Positions 23,501 to 37,104 are shown, numbered from the stretch's first letter. The stretch: DNA of 64,000 nucleotides from Tieghemiomyces parasiticus (GCA_027575765.1 JANBPT010000132.1:1-64000), one strand, 5' to 3'. The notes: generated by a model from the letters alone, not told the origin. Made by a program: numbers and translations.

Positions 23501-26500
23501 ACCAGAACCCCACCTCGACTCCCCGATGGCGCCGCATTGCCAAAGGCGCGGTTCATCGCAGGGGTTTCCCCACGCTACGACATTAAATCCGACCCCTGAT
23601 TTAGTCATGCGGTGTAGGATTGGTTATTTACGTCCAATACCACAGCTATTCTCGAGATTTATCAAGGCAAATGGAGGGAGGGCCGTACAAAAATGAATGT
23701 ATGAGCTAATCCTCGGGCTGAGTCAGTTTAAAGTCCACAGGCACTTGGGCAATTCCACGCCCTTCTCCTAGCTCGATACTGGTCGTCCACCGTCCCGTCC
23801 TCGTTTCACAACAGAGCAGTTCAAACTTGGTATCAATGGCACTGGTGATCCCGCAACCTCTAGGCCCAAGAATGGCCAAGCACTCGCTGTAAGCAATCGG
23901 ACCATCCGCTGCACACTATCTCTTATCACTTCTCATCAGTAATATTATAAAGCTCCCTGGTGTAGGATTGGGAGAGCACCAAGCGGCTCGGGGCCATTGG
24001 AACCACTCGATAGATACCATCACTCCCCTCCCTCCTCGACAATAAATGAAAAAAAGCCAGCGAAGTGAGTATTGTAACAATGATGGTCATCATTAGCTAG
24101 AGAAAGAGGAAGGGCGTGGGCTTTGGCGGAAGCCCAGGTGTGGTATTAAGCTACGGCGGCCAGGAGCGAGCCGCAAGGCGACGCCAGGCGGTAGGGGTGT
24201 TCTTGGGTAGTCCAACACAAAGTCCCCAAGCCCCTCCACTCCGCATGGCCTGTTTACAGGCCGTGCCATTATACACTGCAACCGGCCATAGCTTCATGTA
24301 TTGCACGGAAACCTAACAGCATCCAAACGGGCCACAACCCACGACGCTTTCTGTGCAACCCAGTACAATCGCCAGCCAATAGGATCCAGCTTCGAGTCGT
24401 CGATTGTCCGCCGGCCACGTCTTGAGAAGGATGGTTGCTTGGCCAGAAAATGCGGAATTGACACGGGGGAACCCCAAATGAATCCGCGCCACCCAAAAGA
24501 TACTCTAGGGACCGTGTGTCCATTGCTCGTTTGGGAGTAAGCTGGGCCCTTTAAGGGCAATCCTGCCCTCTCGTGGTGGGCCTGTCATTCGCTTTCGTGT
24601 ACCCATCCCAACTCCTACCATCCATCACGGCCCTCTTCCATTGTTTTTCGGCCCCAAACGTTCCGAACCCCGCTCCTTCACTTGTTCACCATCCCACTAT
24701 TCCAAAGTATGATGGGGATCTCTAAGTGGGCCACACATGGGAGAGTGCGATGCCGAATCAGTAAATGTTGCTTAACACCGGTGGTCCCTCCCTCCACCGT
24801 TTTCCTTGGTTACGGTAGGTGTGTTGATGAGAACGGAGTCCTAAACTACCCCCGCCATTACCGACATGTGCCGATACGCACGGAAACACTCCCATCCACA
24901 CTCCCTAAACAGTGTCTGCGCCTTAATAGGCTTTAGGTAAACAGTCGAATAAATATGGTAATTATGTGCAAGTGTGCCGCTGCAGCGATCATCTACCCCC
25001 CCCTCATTGTCTAATCTGCCCAGAGAAGCGGTATTGCCATGCTGCCCCACACTCAGGTTTCAAAATAAGTAGTGAGGAGTATGTGAGTGGTGGTAAAAAA
25101 CATATAGGCGACCTATTGTTAGACCAGTGGAGGTGAGTTGGGTAAGTCGGACGGGTATGCTGAGCTAATGCACAGTTCCCATGGCACAATTGAGTTCCGG
25201 TTGCCGCCAAGCGACATGCACGGCAGCGGCCTGGCGGTGTATAGAGGCGGCAAATAGTATTGTTACTTTGATATAGCACCTAAGGGTAGTGATACCAGCT
25301 TCTGAGCGGTTGGTGTGTACAATCCACTTGGAACTGGTCGACCATGGGCATTAAGCGTTCTGACTCTGTTGGGCATCCCCACCCCTTTAAGGTACATGAT
25401 TTTGCCTGTTGGGTTTACATGCGTGGCCGAGTGAGCCAGCTGAAGCAAGGGGACACGTCACGGTCTTTCTTGTTCCCTGCCAAACTGATGACCAATGGGC
25501 GCCGTACGTTCTATAGCGGCCTAAAGTGGCGATTCGTCTTTTGTACGTTTGTTCATGTCAGCCGAAATCGATAGAGAACGAGAGGGAAGGGTGGTGGGGG
25601 GTTAGATCCATTACTCCCTTGTATAGTCCCCGTCGGACAGTCTCGTCCTAATGGCCCAGACTAGCCAATAAGGGAGGTATTCAGTTGTCATGGTGAAGGG
25701 TGCGGTGAGTGGGAGGCAGAAAATTAGGGAGTCCTAGCTAGCCCTTCCAAGTCCCCTTCTGTGCTCGGCTGATTTTACTGGTAGCAGACAGATGGTCAAG
25801 TAAATAAATCTCAACGTGTCAGACAGGCCGCCGATAAAATTGCATTCCAACAATGCTTGACGTCACAAACCTTGGCTCCGTGGATAAAACCTAGAGGTAT
25901 CAGAGCCGATGTGGCTCTAGTGAAATTCTATTGTGGCATGAGATCTGTCCTCTCAGCACAGGTTGGCTTGTTCCTTACCACTATGGCACTGTTTAAACTC
26001 TCCTATTTGCCCCATGCAGTCAAGAAACTCGAAGCGTGACCGGGGGTAATTAATGGAGTGATTGAATTCGTAGGATGATTAAGCCGGGGTGAGACGGGTA
26101 TAAAAAGATAAGGAGAATCAGCGATTATTAGTAAATAGATGATAATATGTAAGATAAAGGATGGGTTGGGCTTGATAGTACTGATAGTCCTTAGTCGTGT
26201 CATGGTTTGTCAGGACTGCTATATACTTACGGGTTAGGGCCGCCTACGATCTTCGTATCAGGTTTGTTGAGGATGCTGAGCCGTTCAATGGCATGGAATG
26301 TAAGCCAGAGACGGGTGCGAGACAATGGGGGATACTAAGGGTAGGTAGAATGACCGCTGTATAGGTTGAAGACTAAAACAGTATGGTTATAACATGCGGA
26401 TGTATGATAAGTGTAAACTACTAAAGGCGAGTAAATTAGACGCGGTCCCGAGAGGTGTTTTTGGTACGATGCAGACTATATACTTGTACTATAACCGCCA

Positions 26501-26964
26501 CTACATTGGGCTCAGCATCCGCTAGCCGCACTTCCATTTGTAAGCCATACATTCACCGGGCGCCCTCTTATCTAACGACCTCTTGCGACTGAAGAAGAGA
26601 ATGTATTGTCTCTTAAAGTCCCGCCACGAAAGAGATCAGCTTCACAAAGCAGTTGTACGACACACGTGCCCCCTCTTTTCGCTATGTCCCTGGTTCTGGT
26701 ACAGTTCTTGTTGCGCAGCCACTCTCTGGCCACGCCTAAAGAGCCCCACTTGACGTTACGAATCACATAGCCGCCCTACCGTGCGGCGTATTCCATGACA
26801 CATAAAAGAGCCCTCAATGTTGCCACTAACAGCACTCCTTACCAATAAAAACAGTGTTCTTGTTATCATTTCTGTTTCCGTTTTACTTCTGTGGTAGGCG
26901 TAAATTTACTGACACTAAAAAAGCTTAAAGATTCGAACGGGAGTTGGCGATTGTTAATTTGGGT
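20541..26964. other. Gene-poor region
   Basis: No frame here shows coding character (GC-rich third positions, splice-consistent joins or a recognisable family). No tRNA or rRNA was recognised. An imperfect inverted repeat lies at 22445-22482. The remainder looks like unconstrained or decayed DNA. Confidence 0.4.
22445..22482. repeat. Inverted repeat (hairpin)
   Basis: The left arm CCGAACTAGACCCC and right arm GGGGTCAGTTCGG are complementary except for one bulged base, around an 11-base loop. No gene is adjacent, so it is not an obvious terminator. Confidence 0.5.
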
Positions 26965-27190
26965 GCTAGCTGTCGTTTATTGAGTGGCGACCGTTAGGTC
27001 TTTTATACTTGAATGATGGCCAGCATCAATCAAGTAACTAACCAACCTGGAGTAGGGGAATCCAGAACGACAGGCCGTGGCAGGACCGGGCGCCGGCATG
27101 AGTAGAAGAGCGGCTAGGTAGCCGCCAGAGCAAGGATAGAGAAAAGAGGAGGTCCTAGAAGGATAAGAGGTGGCGACGCCTGGGATGGAG
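26965..27190 (-). repeat. Dispersed solo-LTR-like repeat, copy A (partial)
   Basis: On the minus strand this matches the 3' half of copies B and C: GTCGCC plus a TATCCTTCTAGG block, TGGCGGCTACCTAGCCG, GGCCTGTCGTTC, ATTCAAGTATAAAAGACC (26997-27014 region) and CTCAATAAA. The 5' part shared by B and C (the CCCAAGTG and TATAGTTGCTGATT blocks) is missing. It is the most GC-rich of the three at CpG sites. Confidence 0.65.
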
Positions 27191-27879
27191 CCGAGGTTCA
27201 AAGATCAGGAAGATTTAACGCCTATCGGAAAGAGATATGAAAGTAGATAAAGAAGGGGGGGGTAATAGATATGGATAAAAGCGTGAAGCCTGGATAATGC
27301 AGACCACCAAGTAAATAGGCCATCATTGATCGGGATCAAGCTATGACATGGGGTGCGCGGAGGCGTGGATGCGGCATCAACCAATGATCCAATGGAATCA
27401 ACATTGGAAAGGCATCTCAATCGATCACACACCCTAAGGACTTGGTAGGTATCCAAAATAGCACCATCGAGAAACCCGAGTTAATGGTGGTTAGTTTACA
27501 CAGGTATTAATTAGAATACAAGTTCTATCAATGTAATCCACTGCTAACCGGAGCTGTTGCACCGTAAAGAGGGTCACACTGGAGGCTGAATCAAAATGTG
27601 AGCCAATTTGGACCAGCTTGGTTGTGAAGCCCAGTTATATACGTAGACCAACAGGGGCCCACTGGTGAGGTTACTGGCTAGCGACCATGCCGATCATACC
27701 CTCTTGAAATGAAAAAGTTACCCTGATCGGTTGGATTCTGCACATTCCATTAACCTCACCTGATTCCTCCGCGGCCCCCCTCCCTATCGATTCGGCCGAT
27801 CTTGCTCATAGCTGTCCGATCATAAACCCCGTACTATTTTATCGTTCGTATCAATACATCAGAGTCCGAATTTTCCACC
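27191..27879. other. Upstream region of mL46
   Basis: No gene is seen. The last 100 bp before 27880 include AT-rich elements (GTACTATTTTATCG near 27830) but no clear TATA box. Confidence 0.4.
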
Positions 27880-29352
27880 ATGATGAAGAACTCCCTCCTC
27901 CTGACCCGCGCTCTGCGGCCGGTTCTGCAAGGTAGTGTTCATTCTCGTACCAAACGCTCATAGCAACGATTCTGCCGATCACGTTATCGCTGCTCGATCT
28001 ACATTGAGAGCTAGCGGCTGATTCCGAGCCGGGCTACGCCGGATTCAAGAGTTACCAAGATTATTTGTTGACCAGGGACCCCGCTCGTTGCGTCTGGCAC
28101 CCAGCACGTTTGACGATAAGCAACTAAAATCCGCCGTCTAACGCAACCATCGGCTCGTTTATTATCCATCTCGCGTCCCCTTTCTCCTACTATTACTTGC
28201 CATCGGCCTACACTCATTAGCCGGACCTCGCCGCACCCTGGCCACCGAAGCTGGGCCTTCGCACCGCATCGTCGCTTCTGTTATTTTGCAGCGCAACCCC
28301 AGCATCTTGCCTGAAGCGACCCCCTTTGAAAAGCTTTACCATTCGTACAAAGAAGAGCTTGATCGCCGTGCTTCCGCTCCGTTCGCCGCCGAATTTTACT
28401 TCAAGAAGGGCAGTATTGGCGAGAAGGAGTGGCAGGCCCGGCAGAAGGTCTACGCGGCCCGAGCCAAGGAGGGCTGGCAGACCGTGTTGTCAGAGGAGCC
28501 GATTGCCGAGACTACTTCCGAATCCGTGGGGCCCAGTGTGACCGAGGCCGACCAGAAGCAGGACGTCAAATCGTTGGACCGGGCCCTGGCCGAGTCTCTT
28601 TACCTACTAGTGAAGAAGCCCCGCACAGAACATGCCTGGCAGTTCCCTCAGGGCGGAATGGTGCCGGATGAGAAGCTCCACCAAGTAAGTCACTCGGCCG
28701 AAATATGTGAAAGTGAGGAAGTCCATGGCGGACCGCCCTCCCCTGCCAACCTTTTCGCAGGTTTGGACTCCAAGCTGCATGCCCTATCGCAGCAGCTCTT
28801 CCCACCGCATGTGCTCACCTTGAACCCAATTCGTCTCTGCAATCACCTCCCTCCCCGGGTTTTCTGTATGCCACTTAGGCCGCTCGGCGAGAGCTTGGTG
28901 AGGAGTGTGGCCAAGACATGGACGTCTGGTTTGTCGGCCGCGGTCCCGTTGGCCACTACACCTATCCGTACCCCAAGGAGCACGCCAAGAAGATTGAGGC
29001 CGAGATGGCTAAAGTAAGTAATAGCGGTACACGTACCCACATGCCCAACGACAAATGCTTTTGGCGGGAGCGGCCGTTTCGGTCCCTTCCGGGCATGGTG
29101 CCGGCTGGCAAACCGTGTTTCTCCGCCCTCCTCCTTTATTTCCACGCCCTACCTAGTCCTCACTTTGTCCCCTCCTCAACTGTGCTTGTATGCTCTCCCG
29201 GTCCGCAGGTCTTCTTTTTGCGCGCATACATCTTCGCCGGCCAAGTTAAGGTCAACAAGAAGGAGGTCACGGACTTCGCTTGGCTCAAGAAGGACGAGAT
29301 ACCAAAGTATGTCAGCCGAGAGTACTGGGCCGCTGTCAAAGATCTGCTGTGA
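27880..29352 (+). CDS. MRPL17: Mitochondrial large ribosomal subunit protein mL46
   Basis: Four exons, 27880-27931, 28221-28684, 28879-29013 and 29209-29352, give 264 residues, close to the family length. Exon 1 encodes a basic, Leu-rich presequence (MMKNSLLLTRALRPVLQ) that targets mitochondria. The body is the Nudix-like fold of mL46: a stretch ending LYLLVKKPRTEHAWQFPQGG, then AARRELGEECG (Nudix helix position), DVWFVGRGPVGHYTYPYP, VFFLRAYIFAGQVK and DFAWLKKDEI. mL46 sits on the mitochondrial large subunit and is not expected to hydrolyse nucleotides. An AATAAA lies 64 bp after the stop. It heads three plus-strand genes with separate promoters. Confidence 0.94.
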
Positions 29353-29415
29353 CCGCCCTCCGAAGGCGCATAGCTATCCCCACCCCCCCTCGATGGGTGG
29401 CAGGGGAAAGTTATG

Positions 29416-29421
29416 AATAAA
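29416..29421 (+). terminator. Poly(A) signal of mL46
   Basis: AATAAA lies 64 bp downstream of the mL46 stop codon on the coding strand. Confidence 0.5.
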
Positions 29422-29795
29422 AAGAGTGTCCGTGAATCTGAACGCACCGGCAAGGTGTATGCTATCCGCCGCCTCCGAATCTGAGCCCGGCCAACAGCAC
29501 ACTTCAGAATGACTATACCAATTGGCCAGACGTCCTATGCGCCAAGTTGGTATTTGGAGGGTGGGTAGACCTGAATGCAATGAGGCCAGCAAGAGCCTAC
29601 GATCGTCTTCTGACTTAATACGCCAAACATCCGCAGTCCGTCTTAGCCATTTCTAGCGGCATATAACCTACGCTGGTGTGGACGAGGTGCGTTAAACTGT
29701 ATGCACTTTTCAATCGCCTCCCCTCCTACCTACCTACCCGACCCCCACCCTTCGGTCATGCAAAATTAACTTGTCCGTGTGTCCGACTTTTCTCT

Positions 29796-29803
29796 TATAT
29801 AAA
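29796..29803 (+). promoter_or_regulatory. TATA box of the Mei2-like gene
   Basis: TATATAAA sits 260 bp before the ATG at 30063 and is followed by a C/T-rich leader. Confidence 0.55.
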
Positions 29804-30062
29804 CTCCTACTAAGTCCACTGCATCTGATCAGTCCAACAGCTCACTTTCCCAGTCACGCTTTCGACTAGATCCCTCGCCTTCCCGTAGCTCGCTGTTTAC
29901 CTTAGTCTCCCTGCCCGACCACTTTCTCTTCTGCTGCCGGTTTGAGCCTCGCATCCCGTATTTTCGACCTTTCGTCTGAGTTCTCCCCCCGTTTCCCCTT
30001 TTAGAAATCGCTCGCCTCGCCTCTAATCTAATAACTTACTTCACTTAATCCAGTCCAACACA

Positions 30063-33000
30063 ATGAATGATCTCGAAAACTACCTGGATACCCTCAATCT
30101 GGATGGTAAGCATAATCCCGAGTTCACAGCTAGTATGCCGGACGTGACGTCAGAGTCGGGTACCCTATCGGTGCTGACGGCAGTGGCCCTCGGCTTTCGT
30201 GGTTTGGTTTCGGATACCGGCTTCTAACGGACCTCCCATCACTTAATTTCATGATCTGCAACGATAGAGGTCACCCGCACGCCCGAATCCCAGCTAGGGA
30301 ACGCGTCCGAGTTCTGCAACGAATTGGCCGGTAAGTCGACCGACAGGAAACCTGTTATTTTTTCTTCGTATTCCATTATCTAACGTGCGATTGGGATAAC
30401 AGAGACGTGACCGGGATGACCCTATACCGTCCAATTTTCGCTCGCTCGCGCTAACCTAATGATACGGATCTGTACTATACCTTCTACCACCCAATCTAGA
30501 CAAGGCGGTGCGTCCGGTCGCCAAGAGACTGAGCTACAAAGCGGCTGTCACCGCGGGCACGGAACTGGCCGAAAGCAGCAACCAGGGGGCGAAGGGTAAG
30601 GCGAGCGCCACGCCAGCCCCGCACTCACCCATCTCGCCACAGCAGGAACCACCGCGCCGACTCCAACAATCCCCCGAAGTTCGGGGCCGTGAGCCGCCGG
30701 CTTCAGCGTCGATGGGGTACCCCGGGATCGACTTGCGCGGATTGGGTCTTCCACACGACCAGGCTGCCCAACACGCCCTGACTATGGACTCCAATGGTAT
30801 TGATAAGGACCGCCCGGAAACTTGGCAGCCCGACTGCTCCCGGTTTTTGCTCGTCAATTATAACCCTGAGCAGACCAATATCGAAGCCATCACTGAGGAT
30901 CTCAAGGTAAGCGGCCATTGCCCTCCATTAAAAGCGAGAAATGAGTTGGGATGGCCTGACCCCCTTTGACCAGCATATTCCACCATCAACTCATCTCGTA
31001 TCAAACCGTGCCTGCTCTCTGTCTACTCCCGACCTTTCCTTGCCCGAACGCTAGGTGTGCGGATCGGTCGCGGTGGTCTGCGATCACATCACCCAGAACC
31101 CTGTGAGTCGACTACAGAATTTTCTGATGGTCTACTACGACACCTCAAGTGCGCAACTTGCCTCGGCCCGCTTCCGTAACCCAGCCGGTTTGAGCCTTGG
31201 TATCCGCATGCACCACATTTCTGCCCGGGCAGCCAAGGTATGTACAGGTATCCGGCCGGTACAATGGCAGACGGACATAGTATTCAGCAGTGTTGTATTT
31301 TTCATGTCTTATCGACATTTCATTCTAACCTCACCTCAACCATCATTCCTGCCGCACAGTCGTACTGCCAAGCTAGCTGCGACTTTGATGCCCTCTCACA
31401 GGATACTTGGGTCATCGACTGCCCCCTGACTGAGCCTGAGCTGAAGGTACGCGTTCTAATTGACAATTCCAGATTGGGCGACTTTCTATCGTTATAGTCC
31501 TGGATTATATGCATTTTAGGTGGTTAACCACTGCTGTAGAAAGTATCACGCAGCTGTAGTCAGCCATAGGCTAATCGCCTGGAATCCCATTCTCTCCCTC
31601 TTGACGCCGGCAGGCCTTCTTCGGGTCCAAAGGCCACGTCGAGAGCCTGGACTACGTGGCCAAGCAGCAATTCCGGGTCAAATTTGGCGATTGCCGATGG
31701 ACCAAGAGCTCTCTGATGCAGTTCAACGAGCTGGTGGCCTCGGCTGCCAAGGTAAGGATTCTTCAGGGTGTTCCCACTTGTATTAAGGATTAGTGTTTAA
31801 TCTCGTTGCCACAATTATACGTGGGGAAAGCAACCAGAGTCTGACCCACTATTTCCTGCGAGATTCGGTGCCACCCCCTTGTTTTGCGAACACCGCCGTA
31901 CCCAGGGAAAGGCCCACGTGACCCTATGTGCGTTCGACGAGACTCTCTGGCTAACGCTCTACCATAAACTGCCAGCCGATACCAGTAAGTCTGCTACAAC
32001 CGTGTATCTGAGAACGTTGCCCTGTACACCTGCGTGCGCCTTTGTCACGAATGGTACAGACACTTTGAAGCGGCCCAGCCAACCCGTGTTTACTGTCTCA
32101 CGACCTGGTCACGCTACACACGCCAACTGCGTTACCTGGGCCGTACCCATATCTCTTCCCATTAGTCCTTAAGCGGTATGCCGATCTGCCTAGAGACTGC
32201 AGCAGCCTGATTGTTGAGGAGACCGCCAGTAAGCCACTGCACCCAGTAACTTGCTCTACCAGTGCGACCGAAGAGAGTGTCGAAATTGGCAATTTTAAGC
32301 AGTGGGAGACAGGGACCAGTTTCAGTGCCAGGCCCTTCGACGGTACCAGTGTCCGACCCGGCCCTCCGGCCATCCGCCCCCGGGCCACCCTCTCAGGATC
32401 CACCATCGCGTCCTACGGGTCGCTGTCGTCCGCTACAGCCTATCTCAACGCCCCATCGGCCTACCTCCCTCAGCTCGTTGCCCCGGCGACCTACCACTCG
32501 GACTCGTCCCGTGCACCGGGCCACCCGCTGTACCCAAGTCCACCTAAGAGCAGTCAGCATTCCTCCTCGCCGCCCCAATACGGACGTCAGGAGCTTCCGG
32601 TCTTCAATCATAACAAGAACTACGTTGATTACGCGAAAGTACTGTCAGGTTAGTCTACGCAACAGAGCCCATCTTGCCTCCCCGGACCCAAGGGTAGCTT
32701 ACCGTAGTTTGAGCCCAATACGGGTAGTCGCGGCCCCATCCTTAAATGTGGCCTATATAACCCACCTTCCCGATTTCTACGGTACTACACCTCAGATGAG
32801 GACACGCGCAGCACATTTATGATCCGCAATATCCCCAACAAATATACCCAGGTAGGCTATCTAGGTCAATTGGCCGTCGGTGGACGCTTCGTCAAGGCTG
32901 CCAGTAGTGACCTGATGTTTAGTTTCAGGCCGTATACACTGGGGTTCCTGTGTCCCGGGTACACAGCTGTCCACCTAGGTTCTAATTATAATTACCTGGG

Positions 33001-33916
33001 CTCGAAATTTTTCACAATCAACTTTCACCTCGGGGCCCCGCTCAGAAAATGATGATCGACATGGTTAATGAGAGTCACTTTCGTACGTACGATTTCTTTT
33101 ACTTGCGAATGGATTTCATCAACCACTGCAACTGTGGTTACGCGTTTATCAATTTCATTGACCCTAAGTACGTGGCAGGTAGATTTAGACGAAACCATTG
33201 CGTTGGCGGGTCCCTGCCTGAATCAAGTTCCGGCGGACATAATTTACGATATGGGCGACTCTGGCCCACTCGCCAACCGTTCTCGTGATTAACCTTGGAG
33301 TTGATTCTGCTCGGATTCTCACTATATTCCATCCGACCACCAATCTACAGGTCCATTATCTCGTTCGCCCGACGCTTTGTGGGAAAGAAATGGTACGTCA
33401 CCATGTCCTTCTTCTAGGAACGAGGAGAGTGTTGCGATCTAATAGGGCGGCTATGGCTTAGATGTAGGATGAGTATAAGGATCGCGACCTAACGATCCCA
33501 TACACCCCATACCCGCTGATTCTGACCAATCCTGCTGACAGGGACAAATTCGAGTCCGACAAGGTCTGCAGTATCCGCTACGCCGACTACCAGGGGAAGC
33601 ACCGACTGGTCGAGCACTTCCGCAATTCCAAGTAAGCACCAGACGTCTCTCCCGCCTGCCTCCTGAAGGATTGGGGAGGGTTGCTGGGCGATTAATTTTG
33701 AAGTCCCCACCAACCACCCTATGAAATACCGTACCACCCGCCTCCCATATGACGTTACCTCCGCGATCTGTTAGCGTGATGCTGATGGACCCTTCCTATC
33801 GCCCCAAGTCCTACTTCACAAGCGGTCCTCTCAAGGGCTACGAGGAGCCCTTCCCCGAACCTACCATCCACCTGTCGCTCGGCAAGCTACAGGATAGTCT
33901 GGGGCTCCGCGACTGA
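30063..33916 (+). CDS. Mei2-like RNA-binding protein
   Basis: Thirteen exons (30063-30105, 30268-30330, 30500-30906, 31055-31237, 31360-31446, 31614-31751, 31906-31984, 32166-32648, 32796-32851, 33046-33167, 33351-33392, 33542-33631, 33775-33916) give 644 residues with consistent phases. RRM-like folds occur around residues 150-215 (FLLVNYNP, FLMVYYDT) and 215-310. A disordered Ser/Pro/Tyr-rich linker follows. The C-terminal Mei2-type RRM occupies about 500-620: FMIRNIPNKYTQ, YDFFYLRMDF, CGYAFINFIDP, FVGKKWDKFESDKVCSIRYA and QGKHRLVEHF. In fission yeast Mei2 this domain binds meiRNA and drives meiotic entry; plant relatives act in meiosis and meristems. A role in sexual development is inferred from the family only. 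Confidence 0.93.
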
Positions 33917-34636
33917 GGCGGACGGCCTGGCAAGGCGTGACACTGCAGAGTAATCGACCCCCCAGGCCTATGTTTCTAACCAAGTCACACTCCATAATGA
34001 CCCATACGCAGGATCCAAACTCTAGAGTGCTATTAAAGAAGTATATTTTTTACACTATGTAACGTGAAGAAACCATATATTCCGATTTAGGAATATGGCT
34101 TCCATCGTCTTACAAGGTCAAGTTTATTAGGAATAGTATGGACTTGGTTCGGCACAAGTGTTATATCCCTCCTTTTTCAACATTTTGGGAAGAATAGCTA
34201 CGCTGTGGGCCTCGCCGCGTGACGTTCCAGGTCAGGGGGGGTTTGGCCTGGTGCGCTCCATACCCTGGGGGGGGGGCCATCACGGCCCTTGCCCTGGCCC
34301 AAAGCGCTGGCGGCCACAATGCCAAGCTCTCCGCAGTCGGCCGAGTTTTACTGGAGCATACCATGACATGGCTGTACTCTAACCCGCTGCCCAGGGACAT
34401 CCTCATGCCTTCGCATTCCTCCCTAACCCGTTCACAGCATTCCGTTACATCCTCTTTGCCTCACTTCAGCGTCCACCAATTCCTTCCACATTACCCTCCG
34501 CTACTGTATCCCTATTGCTGCCCCCCCCGGTGACCTGCTTTGAGTGGAGGAGTTCAGCTGACAATCACCCTTTTTGCCCTCATCTCGTAAACTTGCCTAT
34601 TACTTTAGTCCAGCGCTGACTTCTACCTGGCTCGCC
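33917..34636. other. Spacer between Mei2-like and Vps60 genes
   Basis: No gene is seen. A G10 tract lies at 34267-34276 and a C/T-rich leader at about 34410-34620 precedes the Vps60 ATG. Confidence 0.45.
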
Positions 34637-36590
34637 ATGCACCGCATCTTTGGTACTTCAAAAAAGGCGGCCAACAAGGCCACCCTCGACGGGGCTATCA
34701 CTTCGGTAAGTGAGCGCTGACCGGCCGACCGGGGCCCTTTCGTTCGGTTCTCGGGGAAGGAAAAGAGGGCAGTATGTAGCAAGGGCTCTCCTTCTCGGGG
34801 TGGTCTTGGGCTGTACTGGCGCTACTTGCTAGGTGTGTATATCTCGTGTATATAATATTCCACCGTAATAATGATTATGGGGTGCCGCGGTATTAACCCC
34901 TCAATTAACGCATTCGACTTGATGTGCTTTACGCCCAATGTAGACAGACAGCCGGATAGATGCCGTAGAGGTCAAAATCCGTAAACTGGAGGGCGAGTTG
35001 GCGCGGTACCGTGACCAGATGAAGACTATGCGGGATGGTCCAGGCAAGGTAAGCGGCCCGGGCAAGGACACACGGATTTTTCGGGATCACGAAACCGAAA
35101 TCAGAAACAAGGATCACGCATGGAGGCGAAAACAGTGCCACGAACTAACCCCAGACGCCACTACCTTACGACTATGCCTTTTTCTATTTTGTTTACAACC
35201 CTCTCTCATCCCAGACCTCCGTGAAGAACCGGGCCCTCACCGTGCTGAAGCAAAAGAAGATGTAGGTTAATTAGTTTTAACAGGTATCGGGTTAGCGTTC
35301 GTTTATTGGGCGCCGACTTGCGAGCCTACACTTAATGGCTATCTCGGCCCAACTAAATATCCAGATGGGTCGTTCTCTCACTCGCCCACCCACGCTTTCT
35401 CTCTATATATATTACTATTTCTGGTGTACACTAACCGCCTTCCAGGTACGAAACGCAACGGGACCAGCTACAGCAACAGGTTTTCAACATGGAACAGGCG
35501 CAGTTTACCAACGACAACATCCGGAATACCATGACCACATTTGAAGCCATGCAAGAATCGAATAAGACCTTGAAGCTGCAGTACAAGAATATTGACATTG
35601 ACAAGATCGAGGTAGGCCCCCCCATTATCTCCATAATCACCCGCTTTCCTACGGTTTGATGTTCCTGGTGGGGGATATATACCCGTACCGTCTACGTCCT
35701 ACGGCTAACCCCGGCCCGTGTGCCCACAATTTCACCCTTCGCCCCCCCTCCTCCTTCTCTATGATAACAGGACCTCCAAGACGAAATGGCTGACCTCATG
35801 GATCAGGCCAACGAGGTGCAGGAGTCCATCGGGCGAAGCTATGGTGTCCCCGACGACCTGGACGAAATGGATCTAGAGGCCGAACTAGACGCCCTTGGTG
35901 AAGAGCTAGATTTCGAAAGTACCGAGGTTCCTTCGTACCTCCAGACGGGCGCGACCACTAGCGACCAGGTGCCCGATTTGTTGCCCGAGGATGAGGATCC
36001 GCTCAAGGTAGGGCTATTCGTTGAGTTAGGATGTAGGAGAATCTGGTGGTAAGACTGGGTGGTTTGGGGGGTGTGGAGAGTGAAGATTTGGGGGGGGTGC
36101 CCTCCCCTCTATAGGCCTTGACTCCTTTGCCTGCCTGCACCTTTCGGGGCCTTGAACTTACCTGTCCATCCACCGAATCTCAGACCCGTCGGTGTAATCT
36201 TGGGAGACCTAGAGATGGACGATAGTGTGCTAGAGAGCGGGGGCGTGGAGAGGCAATGGAGAGTGAAGAGGGCGGCGATGTGATTGCGATTTCCAGCGTA
36301 AACTGGCGGTTGCTTGGCCATCGTGTTTCTTGGCGGCACCCCTTCCCACCCCCCCTCGCCCATCCCTCTATTGGTTAAACTAGGTCCCGATCGAACATAC
36401 AATATCGGAGTTATCCATGCCCCTACCCCTCTCACTTTTTTTTCGCGTCAACTAACCCACATTTACTATTCCATTACACCGCTTTGCCATCCCCCATCCC
36501 TCCTCCTCTTTTTTGTCCACACTCCGCTAGAACGTCGAAGTCAACCCTCAGGAACCGTCCAAGGCCCCCGAGGGGCCCGTCAAGATGTAA
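34637..36590 (+). CDS. VPS60: ESCRT-III-associated protein Vps60/CHMP5
   Basis: Six exons, 34637-34705, 34944-35048, 35215-35261, 35446-35611, 35771-36007 and 36531-36590, give 227 residues, matching the 219-residue human CHMP5. The protein starts [10 protein letters not shown] and has a basic helical Snf7 core ([45 protein letters not shown]). It turns acidic after [19 protein letters not shown], with [18 protein letters not shown] as the MIM-like region. Vps60 assembles late in ESCRT-III and binds the Vta1 cofactor of Vps4 in multivesicular-body sorting. The last exon is short and Pro/Glu-rich. Intron 5 is unusually long (523 bp). Confidence 0.95.
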
Positions 36591-37104
36591 TCAACTCTGT
36601 AGGTCATCTGTTACCCCTCCCCCACCTTCTTTGCATTACGTCTCGCTGCTGTTGTGTTTTAAATCATCAGGCCGTTTACTTCCCTGGACCTGCCCGAATC
36701 AACTAAATCCGCGCATCGATCTGATAATCTCTTACTGATCAAGATTGGGAGGTGGGGCCTACGCCTCACCTTTAAAAGAAGAAAGAAATCTGCGCATCCT
36801 CCGAAGGGAGGGGAGGAGCGCTCAATCATGACCTCAACTAAATCTAGGGAGGCCGGCGTGGCAATTGCCAACCGATAAGACGGAGGTGTGGGGTTCGCGA
36901 CAGTGTACATTCTGCGAGGGAAAGTGTGATCTATACGGGTAGAGGGTCGTTAGAAGACATGGACTCCACTTCTTGTTTTGATGTTTATCCCTGCACCACC
37001 CCCCTAATTTGAATAAATAACAACTTAAAAAGACCAAAGGGGAGAGAGATAGGTATATAGACCGATATCGTAATGACATCCTTTGAAGAACACGAAATGA
37101 CAGA

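Noticed and set aside
33166..33180. Alternative donor GCAG|GTAGAT for exon 10 of the Mei2-like gene
   Set aside because: It would add residues that break the Mei2 RRM; the GTACGT donor at 33168 restores the conserved DPK-SIISFARRF join.
36718..36726. Fourth ATCWGATAA match
   Set aside because: It is a single site in the 3' flank of Vps60 with no promoter nearby; one chance hit is expected in 64 kb.
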